This document shows, in pieces, positions 40,483 through 48,685 of a DNA stretch of 48,736 nucleotides (position 1 is the first letter of the stretch; every line of letters begins with the position of its first letter). The stretch comes from Anaerolineae bacterium (lineage in GTDB: Bacteria; Chloroflexota; Anaerolineae; B4-G1; SLSP01): positions 1-48,736 of the forward strand of contig JAPKMR010000026.1 in assembly GCA_026645815.1 (NCBI GenBank), in the 5' to 3' direction. A program made the translations under genes and the position numbers. Below the pieces are notes generated by a model. That model saw only the letters and a program-made list of their open reading frames with translations, did not search any database and was not told the DNA's origin.

Positions 40483-41481
40483 ATGGAAAGCAAAACCAAA
40501 AACAAAAAGTCTCGTGCAGAAATCGAAAGTATGGCTCGCCGCGCCTTCAACGGCGTGGGACTCGCCCCCGGAGACGACGCCATCACCGAGCTCAAACAGG
40601 GCTGGTTCAACGCCGCCTACGACGTCCGGCTTGCCGATGGCAGGGAGACAATTCTCAAGATCGCCCCACCCCTGGATGCGGAGGTGATGCTCTACGAGCA
40701 CAACATCATGGCGACCGAGGTCGAATCCATGCAGCTCGTCCGCGCCAACCCCGCCATCCCCGTGCCAGAAATCTACTTCTTCGACCGCAGTCACGAGCTC
40801 TGCGACGCCGACTACTTCTTCATGGAAAAGATTCACGGCGACAACCTCGATACCGTCAAAGCGAGCTTGCCCCCGGAAACCCAGGCGGCGCTCGACACCC
40901 ACATCGGCGAGATTATCCGCGAGATTAACAGCTTTCCCGGCACCTACTTCGGCTACCCCGGCAACCCCGACCTGCGCGCCCCCACCTGGAAAGAGGCCTT
41001 CACCAAGATTGTCGAATCCGTCCTGGAGGATGCCGCCCGCAAGCACGTCGTCTTCGACGGCGCTGAGTACAGCGACTTCGGCTACGACGAGCTGCGCGCC
41101 ATGCTCCACAAACACGCGCCCGCGCTCGATGAAATCACCGCCCCCTGCCTGGTACACTGGGACGCCTGGGACCCCAACTTCTTCGCCCGCGGGGATAGAA
41201 TCGTCGGCATCGTGGATTTCGAACGCGCACTCTGGGCCGAACCTTTGATGGAAGCGCAATTCCGGCAGTTTGGGGATGGCGGCATCACCCACAGTATGCG
41301 CGGCTACGGCAAAACCGCCTTCACCTTTGCGGAGCAACAGCGCAATACCCTCTACTCGCTGCACCTCGCCCTGGTCATGCACACCGAGTGCTTCTACCGC
41401 AACTACGACACCGATGACGTCTTCAACTTCTCCAGGCACTACCTTGGCGCAACCATGGGATGGCTACAGGCTAACGGTTAA
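40483..41481 (+). CDS. APH-family (aminoglycoside-phosphotransferase-like) kinase
   Basis: The 332-aa protein has the kinase-like N-lobe with a nucleotide-binding Lys (ILKIAPP), a Brenner-type catalytic loop LVHWDAWDPNF (HxDxxxxN) and the metal Asp in GIVDFERA. APH enzymes phosphorylate small molecules, sugars or antibiotics. Nothing specifies an antibiotic here, so a housekeeping metabolite kinase is as likely. The gene is followed 54 nt later by a MATE pump, which could hint at a detoxification pair, but the pair could be coincidental. Codons are C-rich at third positions. Confidence 0.85.
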   Translation: MESKTKNKKSRAEIESMARRAFNGVGLAPGDDAITELKQGWFNAAYDVRLADGRETILKIAPPLDAEVMLYEHNIMATEVESMQLVRANPAIPVPEIYFFDRSHELCDADYFFMEKIHGDNLDTVKASLPPETQAALDTHIGEIIREINSFPGTYFGYPGNPDLRAPTWKEAFTKIVESVLEDAARKHVVFDGAEYSDFGYDELRAMLHKHAPALDEITAPCLVHWDAWDPNFFARGDRIVGIVDFERALWAEPLMEAQFRQFGDGGITHSMRGYGKTAFTFAEQQRNTLYSLHLALVMHTECFYRNYDTDDVFNFSRHYLGATMGWLQANG

Positions 41482-41535
41482 CCCAAAGGGTCAGTGGCTG
41501 GCCCTCAGCCACTGACCCAAACGCCACGAGCAGCT

Positions 41536-42885
41536 ATGTCGGCAAACTCCCAACCGGTAACAGTCGAACGCCTGAGTACAGAGAAAATCTGGAAGCTGCT
41601 GCTGGAGATGTCCTCGCAGACCACGTTCTCGCTCCTGGTCTACGCCATCTACAGCCTCACCAACACCTACTTCCTCTCCGTCGGCATCAACTCGCTCGCC
41701 GCTGCCGGCGCCTCGATTATCTCCCCAGTGCTCATCGCGCTCGGCGGCGTCGCCACCATCGTCGGCGTCGGCGGCGCTTCCGTGGTCTCCCGCGCGTTTG
41801 GCGAGGATGACGCCGCAAAAGCTTCCCGCACCGTCGCCAACACCTTCCTCATCTTCTGGGTCGTCGCACTGACCATCACCGTCTTCGGCGCGCTCTTCAT
41901 CAAAACCATCGTCAGCCTGCTCGGCGCCACCGAGACCATCGCCCCCTACGCCATCACCTACGGGCGTATCATCTTCCTCGGAGCGCTCACCAGCACCGGT
42001 TTCTCCACCATCATCCGCGCCGATGGCAACATCCGCTTCTCCACCGCCATCTGGGTTATCCCCGTCACCGTCAACACCGTGCTCGGATGGCTCTTCATCA
42101 TGGTCCTCCACACCGGCGTGGGCGGCGCCGCCTGGGCAACCGTCATCGGGCAAGCCATCTCCGCCGGCATGAGCATCTATTTCTTCTTCTTCAGAAAGAA
42201 CCGCGCCTACCATATCAAAGCCGCATACTTCAGGCCCGATAAAGCCATCATCGGCGAAGTCCTGCTCATCGGGTTGCCCTCGTTTCTCAAGAGCCTCAGC
42301 GCCAGCCTCGTCGTCATCATCACCAACAACCTGCTCAAAGTGCTGGGCGGCGATAGCGCGCTCGGCGTCTTTGCCATCGTCAACCGCCTCTACGCTTCCC
42401 TGAGCCTGCCCCAGACCGGCATCGTGCAGGGCATGCAACCCCTCGTGGGCTACAACTTCGGCAAGGCGCGCCTCGACCGCGTCCGCGAAACCATCCGACT
42501 TTCCCTCGGCGCCACCATCCTCTACGGCATACTCGCCTGCGCCCTCTGCCTGCTCATCCCGGGCGTCCTCATCGCCACGCTCTCCAAAGAAAGCGCCATC
42601 ATCGCCGCCGGGCAACCCGCCCTGCGCCTGCTCGCCCTCTCCTACCCCGTGAGCGGCATCGCCCTCCTCATCGCCGCCTATTTCCAGTCCATCGGGCAAG
42701 CCCGCCACGCCCTCTTCCTCACCCTCGGCGGCATCCTGCTCATCAAAATCCCCGTCCTCCTCCTCGCTTCACACTGGGCGGGCCTCAACGGCATCTGGGC
42801 TTCAGAGGCAATCTCCGAGCTCCTCCTCGCTGCCCTCGCCCTGCTGTTGCTCAGAAACCATGCCCCCCTGGGAGCGCCGGGCTAG
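41536..42885 (+). CDS. MATE-family efflux transporter
   Basis: The 449-aa protein has about twelve membrane helices and the MATE pattern: EMSSQTTFSLLVYAIYSLTNTYFLSVGINSLAAAGASI at the start, GALTSTGFSTIIRADGN, and GMQPLVGYNFGKARLDRVRETIRLS. The pattern GxxPLxxYNxGA near residue 320 defines the second half. MATE pumps export cationic drugs or metabolites using Na+ or H+. The start ATG 41536 is preferred to an upstream frame. The weak Shine-Dalgarno and close upstream kinase suggest coupling. Confidence 0.93.
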   Translation: MSANSQPVTVERLSTEKIWKLLLEMSSQTTFSLLVYAIYSLTNTYFLSVGINSLAAAGASIISPVLIALGGVATIVGVGGASVVSRAFGEDDAAKASRTVANTFLIFWVVALTITVFGALFIKTIVSLLGATETIAPYAITYGRIIFLGALTSTGFSTIIRADGNIRFSTAIWVIPVTVNTVLGWLFIMVLHTGVGGAAWATVIGQAISAGMSIYFFFFRKNRAYHIKAAYFRPDKAIIGEVLLIGLPSFLKSLSASLVVIITNNLLKVLGGDSALGVFAIVNRLYASLSLPQTGIVQGMQPLVGYNFGKARLDRVRETIRLSLGATILYGILACALCLLIPGVLIATLSKESAIIAAGQPALRLLALSYPVSGIALLIAAYFQSIGQARHALFLTLGGILLIKIPVLLLASHWAGLNGIWASEAISELLLAALALLLLRNHAPLGAPG

Positions 42886-43015
42886 AGCACAGCATCGCAC
42901 CCAGCGCCTTCCGCCTCCCTCAAAATCCCGTAATTCTTCTCCAATGGCGCGCTCGCCAATCTGGCGTATACTTCAGGTCGCGCCGTTAAGTCCCATCCCG
43001 AACAAGGAGAAAAAC

Positions 43016-43684
43016 ATGAACACAACCAGGGCATACTCACCATTTCTCCGCCTTCTCAGCCTTTCCGGAATCATCGCCGCTATCTTCTACTTTCTACACG
43101 TCATCTTCGGCGTGCAGAATTACCCCAACTACAACAGCCTGCAACAAGCCGTGAGCGACCTCACGGCCATAGACGCGCCCTCCTTTATCATCGCTTCACG
43201 GTACTCCGCGCTCTATTCCCTCTTCTCCGTCCTGTGCTGTACCATCCTGTGCCTGATCGTTGCCGAACACCCCAGCAAAACCTTCAGGCTCGGCATCTAC
43301 CTCTACACCGTCATGAACTGGATTTCCAGCATCGGCTACACCCTCTTCCCCCTGAGTGGCGAGGGCTTTCAGGGCACCTTTCAGGACATCATGCACGTCT
43401 ACGTGGTCACCATCAGCGTCGTGCTCCTTTCCATCGTCTCCCTCATCCTCATCTTCATCGGTGGGCGGCGTCACAAAGAGACCCGACTCATCGCCATCCT
43501 GGGGCTGATCGCATTGCTGTCCATGTTCCTCGGCTCCATCGGCACCGGAATCTTCCCCAAGGAAGTCTTCGGCGTCTTCGAGCGCTTCAGCGTCTACAGC
43601 GTCGTGATCTACACCGCCATCCTGGGCCTCTTCGGCTATCTTTACAGAGCCCCCCTCAGCGATGTCGAGGTCGAAGCGCACTAG
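43016..43684 (+). CDS. DUF998-like six-helix membrane protein
   Basis: The 222-aa protein has about six membrane helices (near 12-32, 60-82, 90-108, 125-148, 160-180 and 190-208), with short loops. The pattern of a first helix followed by NYNSLQQAVSDLTA and a final FGVFERFSVYSVVIYTAILGLFGYLY resembles DUF998 family membrane proteins, whose function is unknown. ATG 43016 is chosen because aaggag lies directly before it. A longer upstream frame would run through non-coding sequence. Confidence 0.7.
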   Translation: MNTTRAYSPFLRLLSLSGIIAAIFYFLHVIFGVQNYPNYNSLQQAVSDLTAIDAPSFIIASRYSALYSLFSVLCCTILCLIVAEHPSKTFRLGIYLYTVMNWISSIGYTLFPLSGEGFQGTFQDIMHVYVVTISVVLLSIVSLILIFIGGRRHKETRLIAILGLIALLSMFLGSIGTGIFPKEVFGVFERFSVYSVVIYTAILGLFGYLYRAPLSDVEVEAH

Positions 43685-43717
43685 AGACGCCTGCTAAAGC
43701 GTCTGGTGGAAGACCGC

Positions 43718-44365
43718 ATGGACATTCCCGACCCCCAAAACAACGCCGCCCTGGCGCAAGCCTTCATCCTTGGAGGCTCGCCGTGCAGCGGCAAAAGCAC
43801 GCTAGCTGAACGCCTGGTAGGCGAATGGGGCTGGCAAACCTACAAAGTGGATGACTACCAAGAAGATCATATTCAACGCTGTGACCCCCAGCGCCACCCC
43901 GTCATGTACCGCTACAACACAATGACCTGGAACGAAATCTGGATGCGTCCCGTGGAGCAACAAGTAGCAGAGGAATACGCCTACTATCGCGAGCGCTTCG
44001 AGCTGATTCTCGAGGACCTGGAAAGCTTTGACCTCGAGCGCCCGCTCTTGCTGGAAGGCGCAGCCTTCCTACCCGAGCTGTTGGCACAAAGCTCCGCCGA
44101 CCCGCGCAGGGTGCTCTTCCTGGTGCCAACTCCGGCATTTCAGCGCCACCACTACCGGCAGCGTCCCTGGATCCAGCACATCCTGAACGAATGCGCCGAC
44201 CCCGAGCAAGCCTTCGAGAACTGGATGCTGCGGGATGCCCTCTTTGGGCAGGAAATCCTCCGGCAGGCGCAAGCCGAAGGCTATGCCACACTCCTGGTGG
44301 ATGGCAGCCAAACGCTCGCCGAGATCACCACGCACGTCAAAGCCCGCTTCAAACTCCCCTCTTAG
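43718..44365 (+). CDS. P-loop kinase-like protein
   Basis: The 215-aa protein has Walker A GGSPCSGKST (about 19-28), a KVDDYQEDH segment that replaces a typical Walker B/lid, and a LLEGAAFLPELL strand. It resembles small-molecule kinases of the AAA_18/adenylate-kinase-like class, but I cannot name a substrate. The ATG at 43718 is preferred over GTG 43706. A second P-loop gene follows 37 nt later. The repeat cctttgtgt lies in the gap. Confidence 0.7.
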   Translation: MDIPDPQNNAALAQAFILGGSPCSGKSTLAERLVGEWGWQTYKVDDYQEDHIQRCDPQRHPVMYRYNTMTWNEIWMRPVEQQVAEEYAYYRERFELILEDLESFDLERPLLLEGAAFLPELLAQSSADPRRVLFLVPTPAFQRHHYRQRPWIQHILNECADPEQAFENWMLRDALFGQEILRQAQAEGYATLLVDGSQTLAEITTHVKARFKLPS

Positions 44366-44395
44366 AGTCCTTTGTGTCCTTTGTGGTAAAAAGAC
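44365..44395. repeat. cctttgtgt 9-bp repeat between two P-loop genes
   Basis: Two or three units sit right before the ATG of the next gene, in the place of a ribosome site. Confidence 0.75.
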
Positions 44396-44402
44396 CTTTG
44401 CA

Positions 44403-45074
44403 ATGAGCTTCCCTCAACACGACCTGAATCAGGCTTGCACGGGCATTGCTCGTCAACGCATCGTCGCCGCGCTACAGCGCTGGCGCGCCGGTAGCCCCGC
44501 GCCCATCTGCGTGGCCCTCGATGGCGCGAGTGGGACAGGCAAATCCACGCTCGCCGCCTGCGTCGCCAGCCAACTTGACCTTGCCCTCATCCCGCTGGAT
44601 GACTTCTTTGCCGCTGATATCCCTGATCACCGGTGGGATACATTCACCGTCGCCGAGCGCCTGGAGCAGGTCTTCGATTGGCAGCGCGTGCGCGAAAACG
44701 TCCTGCTCCCCCTGCGCGCCGGGCAACCCGCCCGCTGGTACGCCTTCGATTTCGTCTCCGGATTACAGCCCGATGGCACCTACCGCATGCAAAGCCAGCC
44801 CATCGAATGCGCCCCTGCCGCGGCGCTGGCGTTGGGTACAACAAGTACAGCGATCATCCTGCTTGAAGGCGCCTATTCCGCCCACCCAGCGCTCGCCGAC
44901 CTGATAGACTACACCATTCTGGTCGAGGCGCCCGCCGAGATTCGCCGTCAACGCCTGGCAGCGCGCGAGGAAGCCGAATTCCTGCGCCGCTGGCATCAAC
45001 GCTGGGACCCCGTCGAGGACCTCTACTTCACCCACGTGCGCCCACCGGCAACCTTCGACCTCGTGATATCGTAG
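44403..45074 (+). CDS. uridine-kinase-like P-loop protein
   Basis: The 223-aa protein has Walker A LDGASGTGKSTLA (about 35-47) and PLDDFFAADIPDHRWDTF, which resembles the uridine/pantothenate-kinase-type substrate loop, then FDWQRVRENVLLPLRAG and IILLEGAY. The pattern matches nucleoside kinase-like proteins of the PRK family. The start ATG 44403 lies directly behind a short repeat and lacks a ribosome site, so the true start is not certain. A long upstream frame would overlap the previous gene. Confidence 0.8.
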   Translation: MSFPQHDLNQACTGIARQRIVAALQRWRAGSPAPICVALDGASGTGKSTLAACVASQLDLALIPLDDFFAADIPDHRWDTFTVAERLEQVFDWQRVRENVLLPLRAGQPARWYAFDFVSGLQPDGTYRMQSQPIECAPAAALALGTTSTAIILLEGAYSAHPALADLIDYTILVEAPAEIRRQRLAAREEAEFLRRWHQRWDPVEDLYFTHVRPPATFDLVIS

Positions 45075-45147
45075 GGGCGGACCTATGTGTCCGCCCCCTC
45101 TATGTGTCCGCCCCTTCCGTGTTTTCCGTGGTTCCTATATCTTCCTC

Positions 45148-45235
45148 CGTAGCCACGTGAACACGTAGCCACGTGAACACGTTCTTACGTTATCACGTTC
45201 GCACGTTATCACGTTCGCACGTTCCTACGTTCACC
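45148..45235. repeat. octamer tandem array, 11 units
   Basis: Eleven 8-bp units (cgtagcca, cgtgaaca, cgttctta, cgttatca, cgttcgca, cgttccta). The array runs into the 3' end of the phage-type connector gene and encodes its last 14 or so residues. Confidence 0.93.
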
Positions 45236-45603
45236 CGCACGACCCCCACCACCCGCCGCGCGCGATGATGCCGCGCCATCTCCAGCGCGTGCTCGTAACG
45301 CTGCGAATTGCGATACACAATCCCCTCCGAGGTGAGATCGTATTCCCCCGCCAGCGTCGCCGCCTTCTCCTCCCATACCACCGCCGCCGCCGCGTGCAGA
45401 TCATAGGTCGCCACCCACAGCGGATTGACCTCCCAGGTCGGCGGGACCGTCGAGCACTCCCACACGCCGGGCGCCTCCCCCCGCGCATCCGGCACAGCGT
45501 GAGCCTCGATAATCGCTGTCAGCAGCGCGTCGCTGTACACTTCCGCAGTCCGCTCATCCACCATACGCCGCAGTTGCGCAATCAAATCCGGATCCAATGC
45601 CAT
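45193..45603 (-). CDS. phage head-tail connector-like protein
   Basis: The 136-aa protein resembles small phage head-completion proteins: an N-terminal helix bundle (LDPDLIAQLRRMVDERTAEVYSDALL), DLHAAAAVVWEEKAATL, and a basic C-terminal half. It stands downstream of the HK97-type capsid gene on the same strand, which is the standard phage order. The assignment rests on context and general resemblance. GGGAGGTG precedes the ATG. The final 14 or so residues (VNVGTCERDNVRT) are translated from the octamer array. Confidence 0.6.
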   Translation of the reverse strand: MALDPDLIAQLRRMVDERTAEVYSDALLTAIIEAHAVPDARGEAPGVWECSTVPPTWEVNPLWVATYDLHAAAAVVWEEKAATLAGEYDLTSEGIVYRNSQRYEHALEMARHHRARRVVGVVRVNVGTCERDNVRT

Positions 45604-45698
45604 GCCACACCTCCCCTAAACACAGATGGGGCGGGGGCAATCTGGGAGCGCCAGGCTCCAGCCTGGCATTTTGACCCCGCCCCACCTCCCCAAGCCCG

Positions 45699-46649
45699 CT
45701 ACGGTGCAGGCTGCAACACCGCGAAGGGATAACGGCTGGCCGCGTTCGTGTTCAACGCCGTTGCCGGATTGGGCAGCTGCACCGCCAACCGCAGCACCAT
45801 GCGCAGCGCCACCATATCCTGCTGGAAGAGGTTGTACACGATGCTCCCCGCTGCATCCTGGATCACGCCCTGATCAGCCACCATATAGCTGATATCCTGC
45901 CGCCAGGCGTACACCAGCTTGTCCCAATCGCCCGAGATCATCAGAGCGGTCGCAGCATCCATGGCCCCGTTGATAGCGAATTCCACCGGCTCACCGTCAA
46001 GCTCGTAACGCGCATCAGCCTGCATCGAACGCAAGAAGACCGGCTGACCCGCTGTGTCGCGCAGCCCCCGCAGCTGCGCCCGCATGCTCACATGCGCCAC
46101 ATGCCCCGTTGCCATGAAGCCGTCAGCCTCTACTAGCCCGATCACGCCGCCAGGTCCCATGACATCATCATACAGGTCGGTACCCACACCGCCCATAGCC
46201 CGGTTGTTACCTGCCGCCACCGCCGCAGTCACCAACGCCGTAGGCCACGAGGCCGGCTTGTTCGTCCCGAACAACACCGCCGCATCAATCGCCTTCCCAG
46301 CTGCAGCTTCCAGGCTCGGTTGAATCTCATCCCAGATGGGGAAGGCCGCATCATCCAGCGCCGCCTGTGGAATCGGCACAATCACCGCCACCTCCTCAGC
46401 CGTCAGCGTCACACCTTCCCAATTCACCTCGGTGGTCTGCTTCAACCCCGTATCCCCGCTCACGAAGTACGCCACCGGCAGCACACTCATAACCGGAAGC
46501 GTCCTGGTCTGCGTCGGCATGTTCCGCAACCGCCGCCCCAACCGCAACACCATACTCTTGCCAATCGCGCCCTGAATAATCTCTCGCGAGCGCTCCACCG
46601 GAATCAACCCACCCAACTCACCACGCGCTATCAAATTGTTGTACGGCAT
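45699..46649 (-). CDS. HK97-fold major capsid protein
   Basis: The 316-aa protein has the HK97 coat protein pattern: an N-terminal MPYNNLIARGELGGLIPVE, MPVMSVLPVAYFVS, the E-loop-like VTLTAEEVAVIVPIPQAALDDA, and a P/A domain with VGTDLYDDVMGPGGVIGLVEADGF and RSMQADARYELDGEPVE. It would build an icosahedral shell. GGAGG lies six bases before the ATG, inside a hairpin loop. The scaffold gene precedes it and the connector follows, but no portal, protease, terminase or tail genes are present. It may belong to a degraded prophage or a domesticated shell. Confidence 0.88.
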   Translation of the reverse strand: MPYNNLIARGELGGLIPVERSREIIQGAIGKSMVLRLGRRLRNMPTQTRTLPVMSVLPVAYFVSGDTGLKQTTEVNWEGVTLTAEEVAVIVPIPQAALDDAAFPIWDEIQPSLEAAAGKAIDAAVLFGTNKPASWPTALVTAAVAAGNNRAMGGVGTDLYDDVMGPGGVIGLVEADGFMATGHVAHVSMRAQLRGLRDTAGQPVFLRSMQADARYELDGEPVEFAINGAMDAATALMISGDWDKLVYAWRQDISYMVADQGVIQDAAGSIVYNLFQQDMVALRMVLRLAVQLPNPATALNTNAASRYPFAVLQPAP

Positions 46650-46668
46650 GTTACACCTCCATGTAACA
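46649..46668 (-). promoter_or_regulatory. Shine-Dalgarno hairpin at the capsid start codon
   Basis: On the minus strand, TGTTACA - TGGAGG - TGTAACA forms a perfect 7-bp stem. GGAGG occupies the loop and the last base of the stem is the A of the ATG. Translation could be controlled by this structure. Confidence 0.6.
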
Positions 46669-46782
46669 TTAGACCTAAAACGCCATTACAGCCTCGGCCG
46701 CCGCAGACATTTGCCTCTTGGCCGCGCAGCCTGCAAATCCCGTTCACCTGTTAACCTTCTGATCAGCGTTAATCACCGCCCT

Positions 46783-47358
46783 TCACTTCCGCCGCCCGGC
46801 TGCCCGCCGAATCGCCGCGTTCATATCCACACCCATGGAGTGATCCCCACTCCCAGCGCCAGCGCCTGCCCCAGCCCGGGACACACGCCCGTGTACCCCA
46901 CCAAAGAGCTCTGGAAAGGCTTCCCGCAGAGCGTCCCACTCCACGCGACCCTCCGCATCGAAGGCGCCCAGCTCTTGCGCCGCCAACCACCCCAACCGCG
47001 AGTTCCACAGATCAGCCGGCGCCCCTTCGTAGAACGCCACCCGCCGCTGCGCCGCCGCCAGGTCGCCGGCGAGCGCTTCGAGCTGCGCCGCCGCCGCCGG
47101 AGCGGAAGCCTCCACTTCCCGTGTGAGCTCCCGCAACCGCTTCTCCAATCCCCCGCGAGCCTCCCGCTCCGCTTTCAACGCGCTCCGCAAGCCCTGGGTT
47201 TCGGTTTCGAAGAGCCATGCGACGCTCGCGCGCTCCGCCTCCGGCAGGCGCTCGAGCCAAGCTGCTAAGGTTTCAGGCACGCCAGGGGCGCCATCAACCG
47301 CCGCTGCAGCGGCTTCCGCTTGGGGCGAGGTATCGCCCACGATATTCTGCTTTTCCAT
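46783..47358 (-). CDS. phage scaffold-like coiled-coil protein
   Basis: The 191-aa protein is highly charged and Ala-rich, with long heptad-type coiled-coil (ETQGLRSALKAEREARGGLEKRLRELTREVEAS, about 55-90) and a disordered basic tail (AAGRRK). Its position 133 nt before the capsid gene on the same strand, and the general shape, fit a phage scaffolding protein that guides shell assembly. AAGGAGGTCC is a perfect ribosome site. No prohead protease is seen. The identification is by context. Confidence 0.6.
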   Translation of the reverse strand: MEKQNIVGDTSPQAEAAAAAVDGAPGVPETLAAWLERLPEAERASVAWLFETETQGLRSALKAEREARGGLEKRLRELTREVEASAPAAAAQLEALAGDLAAAQRRVAFYEGAPADLWNSRLGWLAAQELGAFDAEGRVEWDALREAFPELFGGVHGRVSRAGAGAGAGSGDHSMGVDMNAAIRRAAGRRK

Positions 47359-47733
47359 ACTGGACCTCCTTGAATTGATGACTACAGTAAGAACGCCGGG
47401 CTCATAAGTTTTCGGAATTTGACCCGGTAATAGAATGGGTCAAGCTTTTGGTTGGTGGTTTATGCGGTTGTGCAGGCGTTGATGAGTTTTCAGAAATTAA
47501 TCTGGTATTAATCTGTTCTCGGGGGATGACAGCCGAGGTTGGGAGCAAGTTTATAAGGTTCATAAGGGGCTGAGGTTGCCGTCCGAAGGTTATCCACATA
47601 AGAGGTGGGTCGCACCCAGGGAGGCGGTTGCAGGGCGGCGGGTGTGTGCATGGGGGATGGGTTGCATGGCGAGGGTGCTCGCGGAGGTGCAACCCACCGA
47701 TGGCGCGCCGATGGCGCGCCAAGGGCGCGGAAA
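47359..47733. other. gene-free interval upstream of the phage head module
   Basis: There is no gene. The first part is A+T-richer than its surroundings and contains a pair of ggtaat-like motifs (47424, 47500). An 11-bp tandem repeat (gatggcgcgcc twice) lies at 47699-47720. The long frames here are shadows. Confidence 0.5.
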
Positions 47734-47734
47734 A

Positions 47735-47767
47735 GCCGGGGCCATTCCTTTTAGGAATAGCCCCGGC
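47735..47767 (-). terminator. intrinsic terminator of the YdjM-like gene
   Basis: Fourteen-base arms gccggggccattcc / ggaatagccccggc have one mismatch. On the minus strand the stem is followed by ttttcc. Confidence 0.75.
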
Positions 47768-47811
47768 ATGATGCGCTGACAGGCACACGCAATTCACTAA
47801 AGACCGCCGAC

Positions 47812-48348
47812 TCAGAGCAGGGGTCGCAATCGCGCTGCACCGCCTCCTTTCCGCATGGCAATCACCGCTAGCGCTATCGCCGCGGCGAGCACGCCCCACG
47901 CCAGCGCGCTCTCCCCCAGCGACCATGTCCACCCATCCGTAAAACCGCTCACCGCCCAATCCACCGGGTACAGCAACCGCAGCGACCACTCCCCCGTATG
48001 CGTGAAGACATCCACCAGGATGTGTGAGAGATACGCGAGCAGCGTCACCCGGGGCAGTTTGAGCAACAACACCAGCGGCGCGATGACCAGCGCCCAGAAG
48101 AGCAGGCTGTGCGGCACATCCCACGCCGCCGCCCAGAGCGGGTGCAGCTCCCGCAAGCCACTCCAATCGGCCTGCAGCGGCAACCAGAACGGACGGCCGT
48201 TTTCCTGGCCCAACAGCGGGTAGACCACCGCCATCGGCAAATCCGGCAGCGCCGCAAAGGCCACCGTCAGCGCACGCTCGCGCCGGGTCTCCACCCTTGC
48301 GGCTACCCCGATCAACTCGCCGATGAGCAAATGTGAGATCACGTCCAT
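47812..48348 (-). CDS. YdjM-like inner-membrane metal-dependent hydrolase family protein
   Basis: The 178-aa protein has about four membrane helices and the polar residues typical of the YdjM/DUF457 family: SHLLIGELIG near the start, LPDLPMAV, DVPHSLLFW and a YLSHILVDVFTH motif. The histidines and aspartates are placed to bind a metal in the membrane. YdjM family members may be phospholipases or hydrolases, but function is not established. A good terminator follows. The weak ribosome site tggtga leaves the start slightly uncertain. Confidence 0.75.
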   Translation of the reverse strand: MDVISHLLIGELIGVAARVETRRERALTVAFAALPDLPMAVVYPLLGQENGRPFWLPLQADWSGLRELHPLWAAAWDVPHSLLFWALVIAPLVLLLKLPRVTLLAYLSHILVDVFTHTGEWSLRLLYPVDWAVSGFTDGWTWSLGESALAWGVLAAAIALAVIAMRKGGGAARLRPLL

Positions 48349-48363
48349 GCAATCACCATTGAC

Positions 48364-48590
48364 AGTTTTAGACAGGATTTACAGGATTTACAGGATTGAC
48401 AGAATGATTCCCAATCCGTGAAAAGATTCCACGCAAAGCCGCAAAGGCTTTGCAGACAAAGGCTTTGCAGACAAAGGCTTTGCAGACAAAGGACGCCAAG
48501 GGTTTGTTGCCGGTGTCGTTCGAGACGTCGCCAGGTATTTTTAGACAGGATTTACAGGATTTACAGGATTAACAGAATGATTCCCAATCA
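48364..48590. repeat. mosaic of acaggattt and ggctttgcagacaaa repeats
   Basis: Two copies of a block with acaggattt units (48364-48410 and 48541-48587, each followed by gacagaatgattcccaatc or taacagaatgattcccaatc) flank three exact 15-bp units of ggctttgcagacaaa (48446-48490). There is no gene in 48349-48685. Confidence 0.88.
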
Positions 48591-48685
48591 CAGAAGCATC
48601 TGTTACCAGCTTCAGTCTAGCCGTTAAAAGTAAGAAAATCCTGTGTAAAGCCTGAGAAAACCCTGAGAATCTCCCGCTCTCCCGC

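Noticed and set aside
40483..42885. Kinase and MATE pump as an antibiotic resistance island
   Set aside because: Both families are broad, there is no mobile element and no substrate can be inferred.
47402..48352. 316-codon minus-strand frame
   Set aside because: It overlaps the YdjM-like gene out of frame, has no motif and is compositionally biased (Arg-, Gly-, His-rich).
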